Positions 1-5,795 of a stretch of 6,144 nt of DNA are shown in pieces. How positions within the stretch are numbered: position 1 is the first letter of the stretch; each line of letters opens with the position of its first letter. Under the pieces are notes generated by a model. It saw only the letters and a list, made by a program, of their open reading frames with translations, ran no database searches and had not been told where the DNA came from. Location of the stretch: the NCBI GenBank assembly GCA_050486545.1, contig JBJHDM010000099.1, positions 1-6,144 of the forward strand, read 5' to 3'. Source of the DNA: DAOMNN01 sp050486545 (GTDB taxonomy: Bacteria > Pseudomonadota > Gammaproteobacteria > Burkholderiales > Rhodocyclaceae). Made by a program: the position numbers and the translations under genes.

Positions 1-65
1 AGGGGAGCGGCGAAGGCAAAAAGTGCTGCCACCAAGACCATCCAAGGTGCTTTCATAAGTTTCAT
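1..65 (-). CDS. Exported protein of unknown family, N-terminal fragment
   Basis: This is the first 21 codons of a minus-strand gene that runs off the left edge. The visible peptide begins MKLMKAPWMVLVAALFAFAA. It has two lysines, then a hydrophobic Val/Leu/Ala/Phe core, which is a typical Sec signal peptide; any cleavage site is at or beyond the edge. The start at 65 is preferred because AGGAGG (complement of 72-77) lies 6 nt upstream. The second in-frame ATG at 56 would be 15 nt from that site. The mature protein is not visible, so no family can be named. The copper context and the regulatory box upstream, shared with the multicopper oxidase, suggest a periplasmic or secreted copper-handling protein. 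That role is inference only. Confidence 0.75.
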   Translation of the reverse strand, partial: MKLMKAPWMVLVAALFAFAAP

Positions 66-127
66 AGGTGCCCTCCTAACGGGGGTGTTGTACAGGGTTG
101 ACGATTGACGCGGATCATCGCCAAGTC

Positions 128-182
128 AGCTTATGAAACGGTTGCTGTCACATGGATGACTCGTTCATTACATTGCGGTCAT
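128..182 (-). promoter_or_regulatory. Putative copper response-regulator box and promoter for the left-edge gene
   Basis: Read on the minus strand, 174-145 contains AATGTAATG, A, ACGAGTCATCC, three variable bases, then TGACAG. The same element occurs on the plus strand at 3702-3731 ahead of the multicopper oxidase (26 of 30 bases identical), and the similarity extends about 8 bases upstream. The right part holds an imperfect dyad, GTCAT-CCAT-GTGAC. A -10-like TAAGCT (133-128) starts 12 bases after the box; the other copy has TATGTT at the same distance. No good -35 is seen, as expected of an activator-dependent promoter. The predicted leader to the ATG at 65 is roughly 55-60 nt. Binding by a CopR/CusR-like regulator is inferred; the conservation is seen directly. 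Confidence 0.6.
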
Positions 183-211
183 CGTCCTGAAATTTTTGAG
201 TTGGCCCCTGA

Positions 212-235
212 GCCCCAAGGTGGAATCGTTGGGGC
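212..235 (-). terminator. Inverted repeat just past the copZ stop, weak terminator candidate
   Basis: GCCCCAA (212-218) and TTGGGGC (229-235) form a perfect 7-bp stem with a 10-nt loop. The stem begins 5 nt beyond the chaperone stop codon on the minus strand. It is G/C rich, but no T-run follows directly on the minus strand (an A-run then TTT comes about 18 nt later). A classic intrinsic terminator is therefore not fully supported. It could instead protect the 3' end of the chaperone transcript. Confidence 0.3.
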
Positions 236-240
236 GTTCG

Positions 241-444
241 CTACGGATCAATCCCGACCGCTCGGTAGCCGGCTTTTGTCAGCGCGGCTTGCAATACCGC
301 CTGTGGTTGCTCGGAAACAATGTCGACCCTCCGGTTGGCCGGATCGGCGTGAACCTGTGCGGCGGGATCGGCGGATTGGATGGCCCGTGTGACACCGCGA
401 ACGCAGCCACCGCAGGTCATGTTCTGGATATGGAACTTCTGCAT
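241..444 (-). CDS. copZ: CopZ-like cytosolic copper chaperone (heavy-metal-associated domain)
   Basis: This complete 67-residue protein is a single heavy-metal-associated (HMA) domain of the Atx1/CopZ type. The metal site MTCGGC is at residues 9-14, with Cys11 and Cys14 as the expected Cu(I) ligands. The conserved KAGY near the C-terminus (loop 5 Tyr) is present. No signal peptide is seen, so it should act in the cytoplasm, binding Cu(I) and handing it to the metal-binding domains of the ATPase encoded divergently. AGGAGG (complement of 450-455) lies 5 nt before the ATG at 444 and fixes the start. The gene is driven by a CueR-type promoter at 475-505, with a predicted leader of only about 25 nt. 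The family assignment is secure. Copper rather than another soft metal is inferred from the neighbours and operator. Confidence 0.88.
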   Translation of the reverse strand: MQKFHIQNMTCGGCVRGVTRAIQSADPAAQVHADPANRRVDIVSEQPQAVLQAALTKAGYRAVGIDP

Positions 445-474
445 GGGAGCCTCCTATCGGTCTGATGCCCGCCA

Positions 475-505
475 AGCATGAACCTTCCCAACGTTGGAAG
501 GTCAA
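475..505 (-). promoter_or_regulatory. CueR-type operator/promoter for copZ
   Basis: On the minus strand TTGACC (505-500) is the -35 and CATGCT (480-475) the -10, separated by 19 bp. This overlong spacer is characteristic of MerR-family promoters. The dyad is perfect: ACCTTCC (482-488 as plus-strand letters), 7 bp, GGAAGGT (496-502). It closely matches the known CueR operator of E. coli copA (CCTTCC, 7 bp, GGAAGG). CueR would bind here and, with Cu(I), underwind the spacer to activate transcription. It is one of two such sites placed back to back. Confidence 0.85.
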
Positions 506-520
506 GGGGTAATCGGCGTG

Positions 521-551
521 TTGACCTTCCCAGCGTTGGAAGCCTCATGCT
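521..551 (+). promoter_or_regulatory. CueR-type operator/promoter for the copA-cueR operon
   Basis: TTGACC (521-526), a 19-bp spacer and CATGCT (546-551) repeat the architecture of the divergent copZ promoter, with the same -10 hexamer. The dyad is ACCTTCC (524-530), 7 bp, GGAAGCC (538-544). The two outermost bases of the right arm differ from the perfect copy (GGAAGGT), so this site may bind CueR more weakly. The predicted start of transcription is near 558, giving a leader of about 30 nt to the ATG at 589. Confidence 0.85.
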
Positions 552-576
552 GTGCATCTAATGAATCGGCTCCAGA

Positions 577-584
577 AAGGTGAT
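577..584 (+). promoter_or_regulatory. Ribosome binding site deciding the copA start
   Basis: AAGGTGAT matches the AAGG and GGTGAT parts of the Shine-Dalgarno consensus and ends 4 nt before the ATG at 589; its AAGG core is 8 nt away. The upstream GTG at 580 and ATG at 583 overlap or abut the site. This favours 589 as the start. Confidence 0.6.
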
Positions 585-588
585 GACC

Positions 589-3156
589 ATGGATTCTCCT
601 ATGAGAGACCATCCCCAACGTGAGACTGTCCGGCTACCGATCGAGGGGATGAGCTGCGCTTCGTGCGTGGGCCGGGTTGAGAAAGCATTGAAAGCCGTGC
701 CCGGCGTCCACGAGGCGAACGTCAATCTGGCGACCGAAAAGGCCGAAGTGCGGATCGCCGCGCCAGCCGATTACCGGGCGCTGGTCGGGGCCATCGAGCG
801 GGCCGGCTATGCGGTTCCGGTCGTCAAAACCGAACTCGCCATTGAGGGCATGACCTGCGCGTCCTGCGTCGGGCGTGTGGAGCGTGCACTGCACACTGTC
901 CCCGGCGTGATGGCGGCACGTGTCAACCTGGCAACCGAGCGCGCGATCGTGGAAGGCGGTGCTGATGCCAGGCTGCTGATTCGGGCCATTGGCGAGGCTG
1001 GATACACGGCACGGCCGATCGACCGGGCATTCGCGCGCGAGGTTGATGATGCGGCTCGCAAGGATGCCGAGCAGGCGGCGCTCAAACGTGCAGTGATCGT
1101 GTCCATGGCGCTGACCTTGCCGGTCTTCGCGCTGGAGATGGGCTCGCACCTCATTCCCGGCGTACATCACCTGATCATGCGTACTATCGGCATGCAGTGG
1201 AACTGGATCATCCAGTTCGCGCTGACGACGCTGGTGATCCTCGGGCCGGGCCGGCGCTTCTATCAGCATGGCTTTCCCGCGCTCTTGCGCTTGGCGCCGG
1301 ATATGAACTCGCTGGTTGCGGTAGGTACCCTGGCGGCCTACGCCTACTCGTTGGTCGCGACCTTCATGCCCGCGCTGCTGCCCGCGGAAGCGGTCAACGT
1401 CTACTACGAGGCAGCAGCCGTCATCGTCACCCTGATTCTCATCGGCCGCTTTCTGGAAGCGCGGGCCAAGGGTCGCGCCTCCGAGGCGATCCAGAGACTG
1501 ATCGGGTTGCAGGCCCGGACCGCGCGAGTGCGCCGTGATGAAGGTACGGCCGAGATCGCCCTCGGCGAGGTAGCGCCGGGGGATGTCGTCGAAGTGCGGC
1601 CGGGCGAACGTGTGCCGGTCGATGGCGAGGTGACCGAGGGCGACAGCTATGTGGATGAGTCCATGATCACCGGCGAGCCGGTGCCGGTGGTGAAGACCAT
1701 CGGCAGCGCAGTGGTCGGCGGTACCGTCAACCAGAACGGCGCGCTGGCTTTCCGTGCGACCGCGGTGGGCGAATCCACCGTGCTCTCACAGATCATCCGT
1801 ATGGTCGAGGAAGCGCAAGGCTCCAAGCTGCCGATCCAGGCGCTGGTCGACAAGGTGACGCTGTGGTTCGTCCCGGTCGTGATCGGCGTGGCGCTTCTGA
1901 CCTTCCTCGTCTGGTTCGCCTTCGGCCCGGCGCCGGCGCTGACTTTCGCCCTGGTCAATGCGGTCGCCGTGTTGATCATCGCCTGCCCCTGCGCCATGGG
2001 GCTCGCCACGCCTACCTCGATCATGGTCGGTACCGGGCGCGGCGCGGAAATGGGCGTGTTGTTCCGCAAGGGCGAAGCCTTGCAGTTGCTCAAGGATGCG
2101 AAGGTCGTCGCGCTGGACAAGACCGGCACCCTGACCGAAGGCAGGCCCGTGCTGACCGACCTGGAAGTCGCCGAGGGTTTCGATCGTGCCCAGGTGCTGG
2201 CGCGGATTGCGGCGGTCGAGGCGAAGTCGGAACATCCCGTCGCCCGCGCCATCGTGGAGGCCGCCCAGGCTGAAGGCCTGGTTTTGCCGGCGGTCGCTGC
2301 CTTCGCATCCGAGACCGGCTTCGGGGTCAAGGCCGTGGTAGACGGTGTGGGCGTTGAGGTCGGCGCCGACCGCTACATGCACCGGCTGGGCCTCGATGTC
2401 GCCGTCTTCGCCGATAGCGCGGAGCGGCTGGGCGACGAGGGCAAATCGCCGCTCTACGCAGCGATCGGCGGAAAGCTCGTGGCTGTCATCGCCGTCGCCG
2501 ACCCGATCAAGGACACCACGCCCGAGGCCATCGCCGCGCTGCACGCGCTGGGCCTCAAGGTTGCGATGATCACCGGCGACAACCGGCGCACGGCTGACGC
2601 CATCGCCCGCCGCCTCGGCATCGACGAGGTGGTCGCCGAGGTACTGCCGGAAGGCAAGGTCGAGGCGGTGCGCCGGCTCAGGGCCGTCCACGGCCATCTG
2701 GTGTTCGTGGGCGACGGCATCAATGACGCGCCGGCCCTGGCCGAGGCCGAGGTTGGCCTGGCCATCGGCACGGGCACCGATATTGCGATCGAGGCGGCTG
2801 ATGTGGTGCTGATGTCGGGCAGCCTCAAAGGCGTGCCCAACGCCATCGCGCTGTCGAAGGGGACGATCCGCAACATCCGGCAGAATCTGTTCTGGGCGTT
2901 TGCCTACAACACGGCGCTGATTCCGGTCGCTGCCGGTGTGCTCTATCCCGCCTATGGCATTCTGCTCTCGCCGATTTTCGCAGCGGGCGCCATGGCGCTG
3001 TCGAGTGTCTTTGTCCTCGGCAACGCGCTCCGGCTGCGGCGGTTTCGTGTGCCCATGGCAACAGCGGTGACCGGCCCGCCTGCTTCCCAGAGAGGCGCTG
3101 TCGTGTCGGCGAGCCTCGGGGCGAAAGGTGCGGAGGCCGAAAGGAGGATGACATGA
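589..3156 (+). CDS. copA: Copper-exporting P1B-type ATPase CopA
   Basis: This 855-residue Cu(I) efflux pump of the inner membrane moves copper from cytoplasm to periplasm by ATP hydrolysis. Two tandem HMA domains carry MSCASC (21-26) and MTCASC (88-93); their flanking VGRVE and VNLATE segments are so alike that they look like an internal duplication. Eight membrane segments follow, roughly at 165-185, 204-222, 239-262, 272-290, 424-446, 452-475, 763-785 and 794-816. The actuator TGE is at 361-363 and the transport CPC at 466-468. The phosphorylation motif DKTGT starts at Asp510. The nucleotide-domain HP is at 549-550 and GDGIND at 708-713. TM7 Tyr-Asn (773-774) and TM8 MxxSS (802-806) are the Cu(I)-specific P1B-1 signature. 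About 40 residues of low-complexity tail follow TM8. Its stop overlaps the cueR start (ATGA). GTG 580 or ATG 583 are less likely starts. Not to be confused with the multicopper oxidase also called CopA. Confidence 0.96.
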   Translation: MDSPMRDHPQRETVRLPIEGMSCASCVGRVEKALKAVPGVHEANVNLATEKAEVRIAAPADYRALVGAIERAGYAVPVVKTELAIEGMTCASCVGRVERALHTVPGVMAARVNLATERAIVEGGADARLLIRAIGEAGYTARPIDRAFAREVDDAARKDAEQAALKRAVIVSMALTLPVFALEMGSHLIPGVHHLIMRTIGMQWNWIIQFALTTLVILGPGRRFYQHGFPALLRLAPDMNSLVAVGTLAAYAYSLVATFMPALLPAEAVNVYYEAAAVIVTLILIGRFLEARAKGRASEAIQRLIGLQARTARVRRDEGTAEIALGEVAPGDVVEVRPGERVPVDGEVTEGDSYVDESMITGEPVPVVKTIGSAVVGGTVNQNGALAFRATAVGESTVLSQIIRMVEEAQGSKLPIQALVDKVTLWFVPVVIGVALLTFLVWFAFGPAPALTFALVNAVAVLIIACPCAMGLATPTSIMVGTGRGAEMGVLFRKGEALQLLKDAKVVALDKTGTLTEGRPVLTDLEVAEGFDRAQVLARIAAVEAKSEHPVARAIVEAAQAEGLVLPAVAAFASETGFGVKAVVDGVGVEVGADRYMHRLGLDVAVFADSAERLGDEGKSPLYAAIGGKLVAVIAVADPIKDTTPEAIAALHALGLKVAMITGDNRRTADAIARRLGIDEVVAEVLPEGKVEAVRRLRAVHGHLVFVGDGINDAPALAEAEVGLAIGTGTDIAIEAADVVLMSGSLKGVPNAIALSKGTIRNIRQNLFWAFAYNTALIPVAAGVLYPAYGILLSPIFAAGAMALSSVFVLGNALRLRRFRVPMATAVTGPPASQRGAVVSASLGAKGAEAERRMT

Positions 3157-3650
3157 ACATCGGTGAAGCGGCGAAGGCCTCGGGCGTGTCGGCCAAGATG
3201 ATTCGCTACTACGAGCAGACCGGGTTGATTCCGCCGGCCGGGCGCACGGCTGCAGGCTATCGGGACTACACCACGAAGGACGTGCACGTGCTTCGTTTCG
3301 TCCGGCGGGCACGGGATCTGGGATTTTCCGTCGCCGAGATCGATGACCTGCTGCAGCTCTGGCGGAACCGCCGCCGGCAGAGTGCTGACGTGAAGCGCAT
3401 CGCGCTCGACCATATCGCTGATCTGCACCGGCGGATCGAAGAAATGCAGCAGATGGCTGCGACGCTTGAACAACTGGCGGCGTGCTGTTCGGGGGATGAT
3501 CGGCCCGATTGTCCCATCCTGGCCGATCTCGAACAGCCGTCTGAGCCGGCAAGTGGCGAACCGAAACGCTTGCGCGGCGCGGTTGATGGCCGTTCGCCAC
3601 GTGGGCGCACACCGCCGAAAAAAGCATCGCGGAAAGCCTCCCGAAAGTAA
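3153..3650 (+). CDS. cueR: CueR-type copper-responsive MerR-family activator
   Basis: This 165-residue MerR-family regulator senses cytosolic Cu(I) and activates promoters with 19-bp spacers. The N-terminal winged helix-turn-helix is clear (MNIGEAAKASGVSAKMIRYY, then a GYRDY wing), followed by a dimerisation helix at about 80-110. The metal loop CCSGDDRPDC provides Cys112 and Cys120, the same numbers as the E. coli CueR ligands. Ser77 (RQSADVKR) is the residue that marks sensors of monovalent Cu/Ag/Au, as opposed to Cys in Zn/Hg sensors. The start is fixed by AAGGAGG (3141-3147), 5 nt upstream. ATGA overlap with the ATPase gene implies translational coupling. Since the operon promoter carries a CueR site, CueR probably raises its own synthesis. 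Oddity: about 35 residues beyond the metal loop end in a Lys/Arg/Ser-rich tail (KKASRKASRK), absent from the 135-residue E. coli protein. Confidence 0.93.
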   Translation: MNIGEAAKASGVSAKMIRYYEQTGLIPPAGRTAAGYRDYTTKDVHVLRFVRRARDLGFSVAEIDDLLQLWRNRRRQSADVKRIALDHIADLHRRIEEMQQMAATLEQLAACCSGDDRPDCPILADLEQPSEPASGEPKRLRGAVDGRSPRGRTPPKKASRKASRK

Positions 3651-3680
3651 TCGAAAACCTGTGGCCTCAAGGTTAATCGA
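3651..3680 (+). terminator. Imperfect hairpin directly after cueR, weak terminator candidate
   Basis: TCGA plus AACCT (3651-3660) can pair with AGGTT plus TCGA (3670-3680), leaving a small internal loop and a 9-nt apical loop. It abuts the cueR stop codon. No T-run follows, so it is a weak candidate for an end of the copA-cueR transcript. Read-through into the oxidase operon cannot be excluded. Confidence 0.25.
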
Positions 3681-3681
3681 A

Positions 3682-3748
3682 AATGACGGCGGAATGACGG
3701 GAATGTAATGGACGAGTCATCCCGATGACAGTGACGGTCGCCTATGTT
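3682..3748 (+). promoter_or_regulatory. Putative response-regulator box and promoter for the oxidase-copB operon
   Basis: The conserved box is at 3702-3731: AATGTAATG, G, ACGAGTCATCC, CGA, TGACAG. It matches 26 of 30 bases of the element upstream of the left-edge gene. Within it GTCAT-CCCG-ATGAC is a perfect 5-bp dyad. Upstream, AATGACGG occurs at 3682-3689 and 3693-3700, a direct repeat with an 11-bp period (one helical turn). A -10-like TATGTT (3743-3748) begins 12 bases after the box, the same geometry as the other copy. No TTGACC and no CueR dyad are seen here, so this promoter should use another regulator, most likely a two-component copper regulator of the CopR/PcoR/CusR kind. That regulator is not encoded in this window. 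Confidence 0.6.
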
Positions 3749-3986
3749 GGATGCCGTATGCCGTGAGTTCCACAGCCTTGGGTTCTATGGCGATGCGTTG
3801 TGTGATTTGTGTTCCAGAAAAGCCCGGATAACCGCAGCCGCTGAGGTTTGCAGCATCCGCCGCACTCTGAATCGAATCCTCCCGCCATAGTGACCTCGGG
3901 TGCAGCAGATACCCGGTGGCATGTGCCGCAGCGATGCGTGTGCTCTGCCACCGAAGTCAATCCATATCGATCACTGGAGATCATTC
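3749..3986 (+). other. Long untranslated leader/intergenic stretch before the multicopper oxidase
   Basis: If the -10 at 3743-3748 is used, transcription would start near 3755 and leave about 230 nt before the oxidase ATG. The stretch is less G/C rich than the genes. It holds no recognisable RNA family, riboswitch or insertion sequence. A 48-codon plus-strand frame (3744-3890) and an 80-codon minus-strand frame (3742-3984) exist, but neither has a convincing ribosome binding site or a known domain. Some copper operons carry a small leader gene (copL) at this place; neither frame shows the signal peptide expected of one. Confidence 0.5.
3976..3980 (+). promoter_or_regulatory. Ribosome binding site deciding the oxidase start
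   Basis: GGAGA lies 6 nt before the ATG at 3987. No comparable site precedes the frame's upstream start codon at 3900. Starting at 3987 also puts the twin-arginine motif at residues 17-22, a usual position for a Tat signal. Confidence 0.7.
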
Positions 3987-5795
3987 ATGTCGTCCAGACC
4001 TTTCGGCTCAGACGCCGAGGAAAAATTCGCACTATCAAGGCGGCAGTTTGTCCACGGGCTGGCCGCTGGTGGCGCAATGCTTGGCTTGGGGTTATGGCCC
4101 AAACAGAGCTGGGCGCTGCGCTCGCCGGGGCAAATCGAGGTACTGGCTGGCACGCAGTTCGACCTGAGCATCGGCGAAACCCTGGTCAACTACACAGGCA
4201 AGGTGCGCCCGGCCATCACCATCAACGGCTCCGTGCCCGGACCGATCCTGCGCTGGAAGGAAGGTACACGTGTACAGCTTCGAGTCCGCAACGACCTGCC
4301 GCGTGGATCGATCCACGGCGACTCCACGTCGATCCATTGGCACGGCATCCTGCTGCCGGCCAACATGGACGGCGTGCCTGGCTTGAGCTTCGACGGTATC
4401 GATCGCGGAGAAAGCTACCTGTACGAATTCGACGTCCGTCAAGGCGGCACTTACTGGTATCACAGCCATTCCGGCTTCCAGGAACAGGGCGGCATGTACG
4501 GGCCGCTGATCATTGATCCGATCGAACCCGAACCTTTCTCCTACGATCGCGACTATGTGGTGTTTCTGTCCGACTGGACCGATATGAACCCGGCGAGGCT
4601 GTTCGACCGCCTGAAGAAATATTCCGAGTACGACAACTACTACAAGCGCACCGTGGCGGACTTCTTTCGAGACACACGCAGTGATGGGCTACGCGAAGCC
4701 CTGCGCGACCGCGGGGAGTGGGGCCGCATGCGGATGACCCCGACCGACCTGTCCGACGTCAATGCCCATACCTACACCTATCTGATGAACGGTACCACCT
4801 CGCTGGGCAACTGGACTGGCCTCTTTCGTCCCGGCGAGAAGATTCGGCTGCGTTTCATCAACGGCTCGGCCATGACCTATTTCGACGTGCGCATCCCGGG
4901 TCTGAAAATGACGGTTGTCGAAGTCGACGGTCAGTATGTGCACCCACTGACGGTGGACGAGTTGCGGATCGCGACCGCCGAAACATTCGACGTGATCGTC
5001 GAGCCTTCTGGTCAGGATGCTTTCACGATCTTTGCCCAGGACAACGCCCGCACCGGCTACGTCAGCGGCACCCTGGCGGTGCGCGATGGACTGCGCGCGT
5101 CGGTGCCTGCGGTGGACCCAAGGCCGCTTTTGACCATGGCCGATATGGGTCACGGCGATCACAGCGCCCATTCCGGACACGGCGCCGCACCGGCCGCCGA
5201 TCCGCATGCGGGACATGGGGCGCATGCCGCCCAGGACGCGCACGCGGACCACGGCGGCAATGGTATGCAGATGCAGGCGCACCCGGCCAGCGAAACCCGC
5301 AATCCGCTGGTCGACATGCAGACCATGACGCCCGAGCCCAGATTGGCCGATCCAGGAATCGGCCTGCGCAACAACGGCCGCAAGGTAGCCACCTACGCCG
5401 ACTTGAAAAGCCTGTTCCCCGACCCGGATGGTCGCGAGCCCGGAAGGACCGTGGAATTGCACCTGACCGGACACATGGAGCGGTTCTCGTGGTCTTTCGA
5501 CGGGATCAGGTTCAACGATGCCGAGCCGCTGCGCCTCAATTACGGCGAGCGCATGCGCATCGTGCTGGTGAACGACACCATGATGACGCATCCGATTCAC
5601 CTGCATGGAATGTGGAGCGATCTGGAGGATGAGCAGGGCAACTTCCACCTGCGTAAGCACACCATAGACATGCCGCCCGGAACCAAGCGTAGCTACCGCG
5701 TGAGGGCCGATGCGCTCGGACGTTGGGCGTATCACTGCCATCTCTTTTTTCATATGGAAGCCGGCATGTTCCGCGAAGTGAGGGTGGAAGAATGA
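3987..5795 (+). CDS. pcoA: Tat-exported copper-resistance multicopper oxidase (PcoA/CopA family)
   Basis: This 602-residue periplasmic multicopper oxidase, often also named copA, is close to the roughly 605 residues usual for PcoA. It is thought to oxidise Cu(I) to less toxic Cu(II) and to bind copper. The Tat signal SRRQFV is at 17-22, followed by a Gly/Ala/Leu core and likely cleavage near 43. All copper ligands are present: HWHG (117-120), HSH (159-161), HPIHLHG (535-541) and HCHLFFHMEAGM (583-594). The last gives type-1 Cys584, His589 and axial Met594. A flexible insert at 384-433 contains 10 His and 4 Met, with Met residues continuing to about 450. Such Met/His-rich regions are typical of the family and probably bind extra copper. 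The start at 3987 is chosen over the in-frame 3900 because of the ribosome binding site and Tat placement. It overlaps the next gene by ATGA. It is probably driven by the box at 3702-3731. Confidence 0.95.
   Translation: MSSRPFGSDAEEKFALSRRQFVHGLAAGGAMLGLGLWPKQSWALRSPGQIEVLAGTQFDLSIGETLVNYTGKVRPAITINGSVPGPILRWKEGTRVQLRVRNDLPRGSIHGDSTSIHWHGILLPANMDGVPGLSFDGIDRGESYLYEFDVRQGGTYWYHSHSGFQEQGGMYGPLIIDPIEPEPFSYDRDYVVFLSDWTDMNPARLFDRLKKYSEYDNYYKRTVADFFRDTRSDGLREALRDRGEWGRMRMTPTDLSDVNAHTYTYLMNGTTSLGNWTGLFRPGEKIRLRFINGSAMTYFDVRIPGLKMTVVEVDGQYVHPLTVDELRIATAETFDVIVEPSGQDAFTIFAQDNARTGYVSGTLAVRDGLRASVPAVDPRPLLTMADMGHGDHSAHSGHGAAPAADPHAGHGAHAAQDAHADHGGNGMQMQAHPASETRNPLVDMQTMTPEPRLADPGIGLRNNGRKVATYADLKSLFPDPDGREPGRTVELHLTGHMERFSWSFDGIRFNDAEPLRLNYGERMRIVLVNDTMMTHPIHLHGMWSDLEDEQGNFHLRKHTIDMPPGTKRSYRVRADALGRWAYHCHLFFHMEAGMFREVRVEE

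Noticed and set aside
98..110. TTGACGATTGACG short direct repeat, considered as a -35 or operator
   Set aside because: There is no suitable -10 at a sensible distance on the plus strand and no plus-strand gene to drive. The 7-bp repeat has only two copies and may be chance.
105..465. Two plus-strand frames (105-392 and 196-465) opposite copZ
   Set aside because: They are antisense to the clearly recognisable HMA chaperone, which has its own ribosome binding site and promoter. They show no domain.
1786..3627. 613-codon minus-strand open frame across copA and cueR
   Set aside because: It lies antisense to two genes with complete family motifs. Its translation is rich in Arg, His and Gln with no domain, as expected of a shadow frame in high-GC DNA.
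3744..3890. 48-codon plus-strand frame in the oxidase leader
   Set aside because: No Shine-Dalgarno precedes it, its start falls within the likely -10, and it has no signal peptide or known domain, so it is not called as copL or any gene.
3742..3984. 80-codon minus-strand frame rich in Cys and His, with a CGTCH (heme-like CxxCH) motif
   Set aside because: There is no convincing ribosome binding site and no signal peptide, which a c-type cytochrome would need. It sits in the probable oxidase leader, so the motif is likely chance. It is kept only as a point in the leader finding.
4689..5753. 354-codon minus-strand open frame inside the multicopper oxidase gene
   Set aside because: The oxidase frame carries every copper ligand and a Tat signal. 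The antisense frame has no recognisable domain or ribosome binding site.
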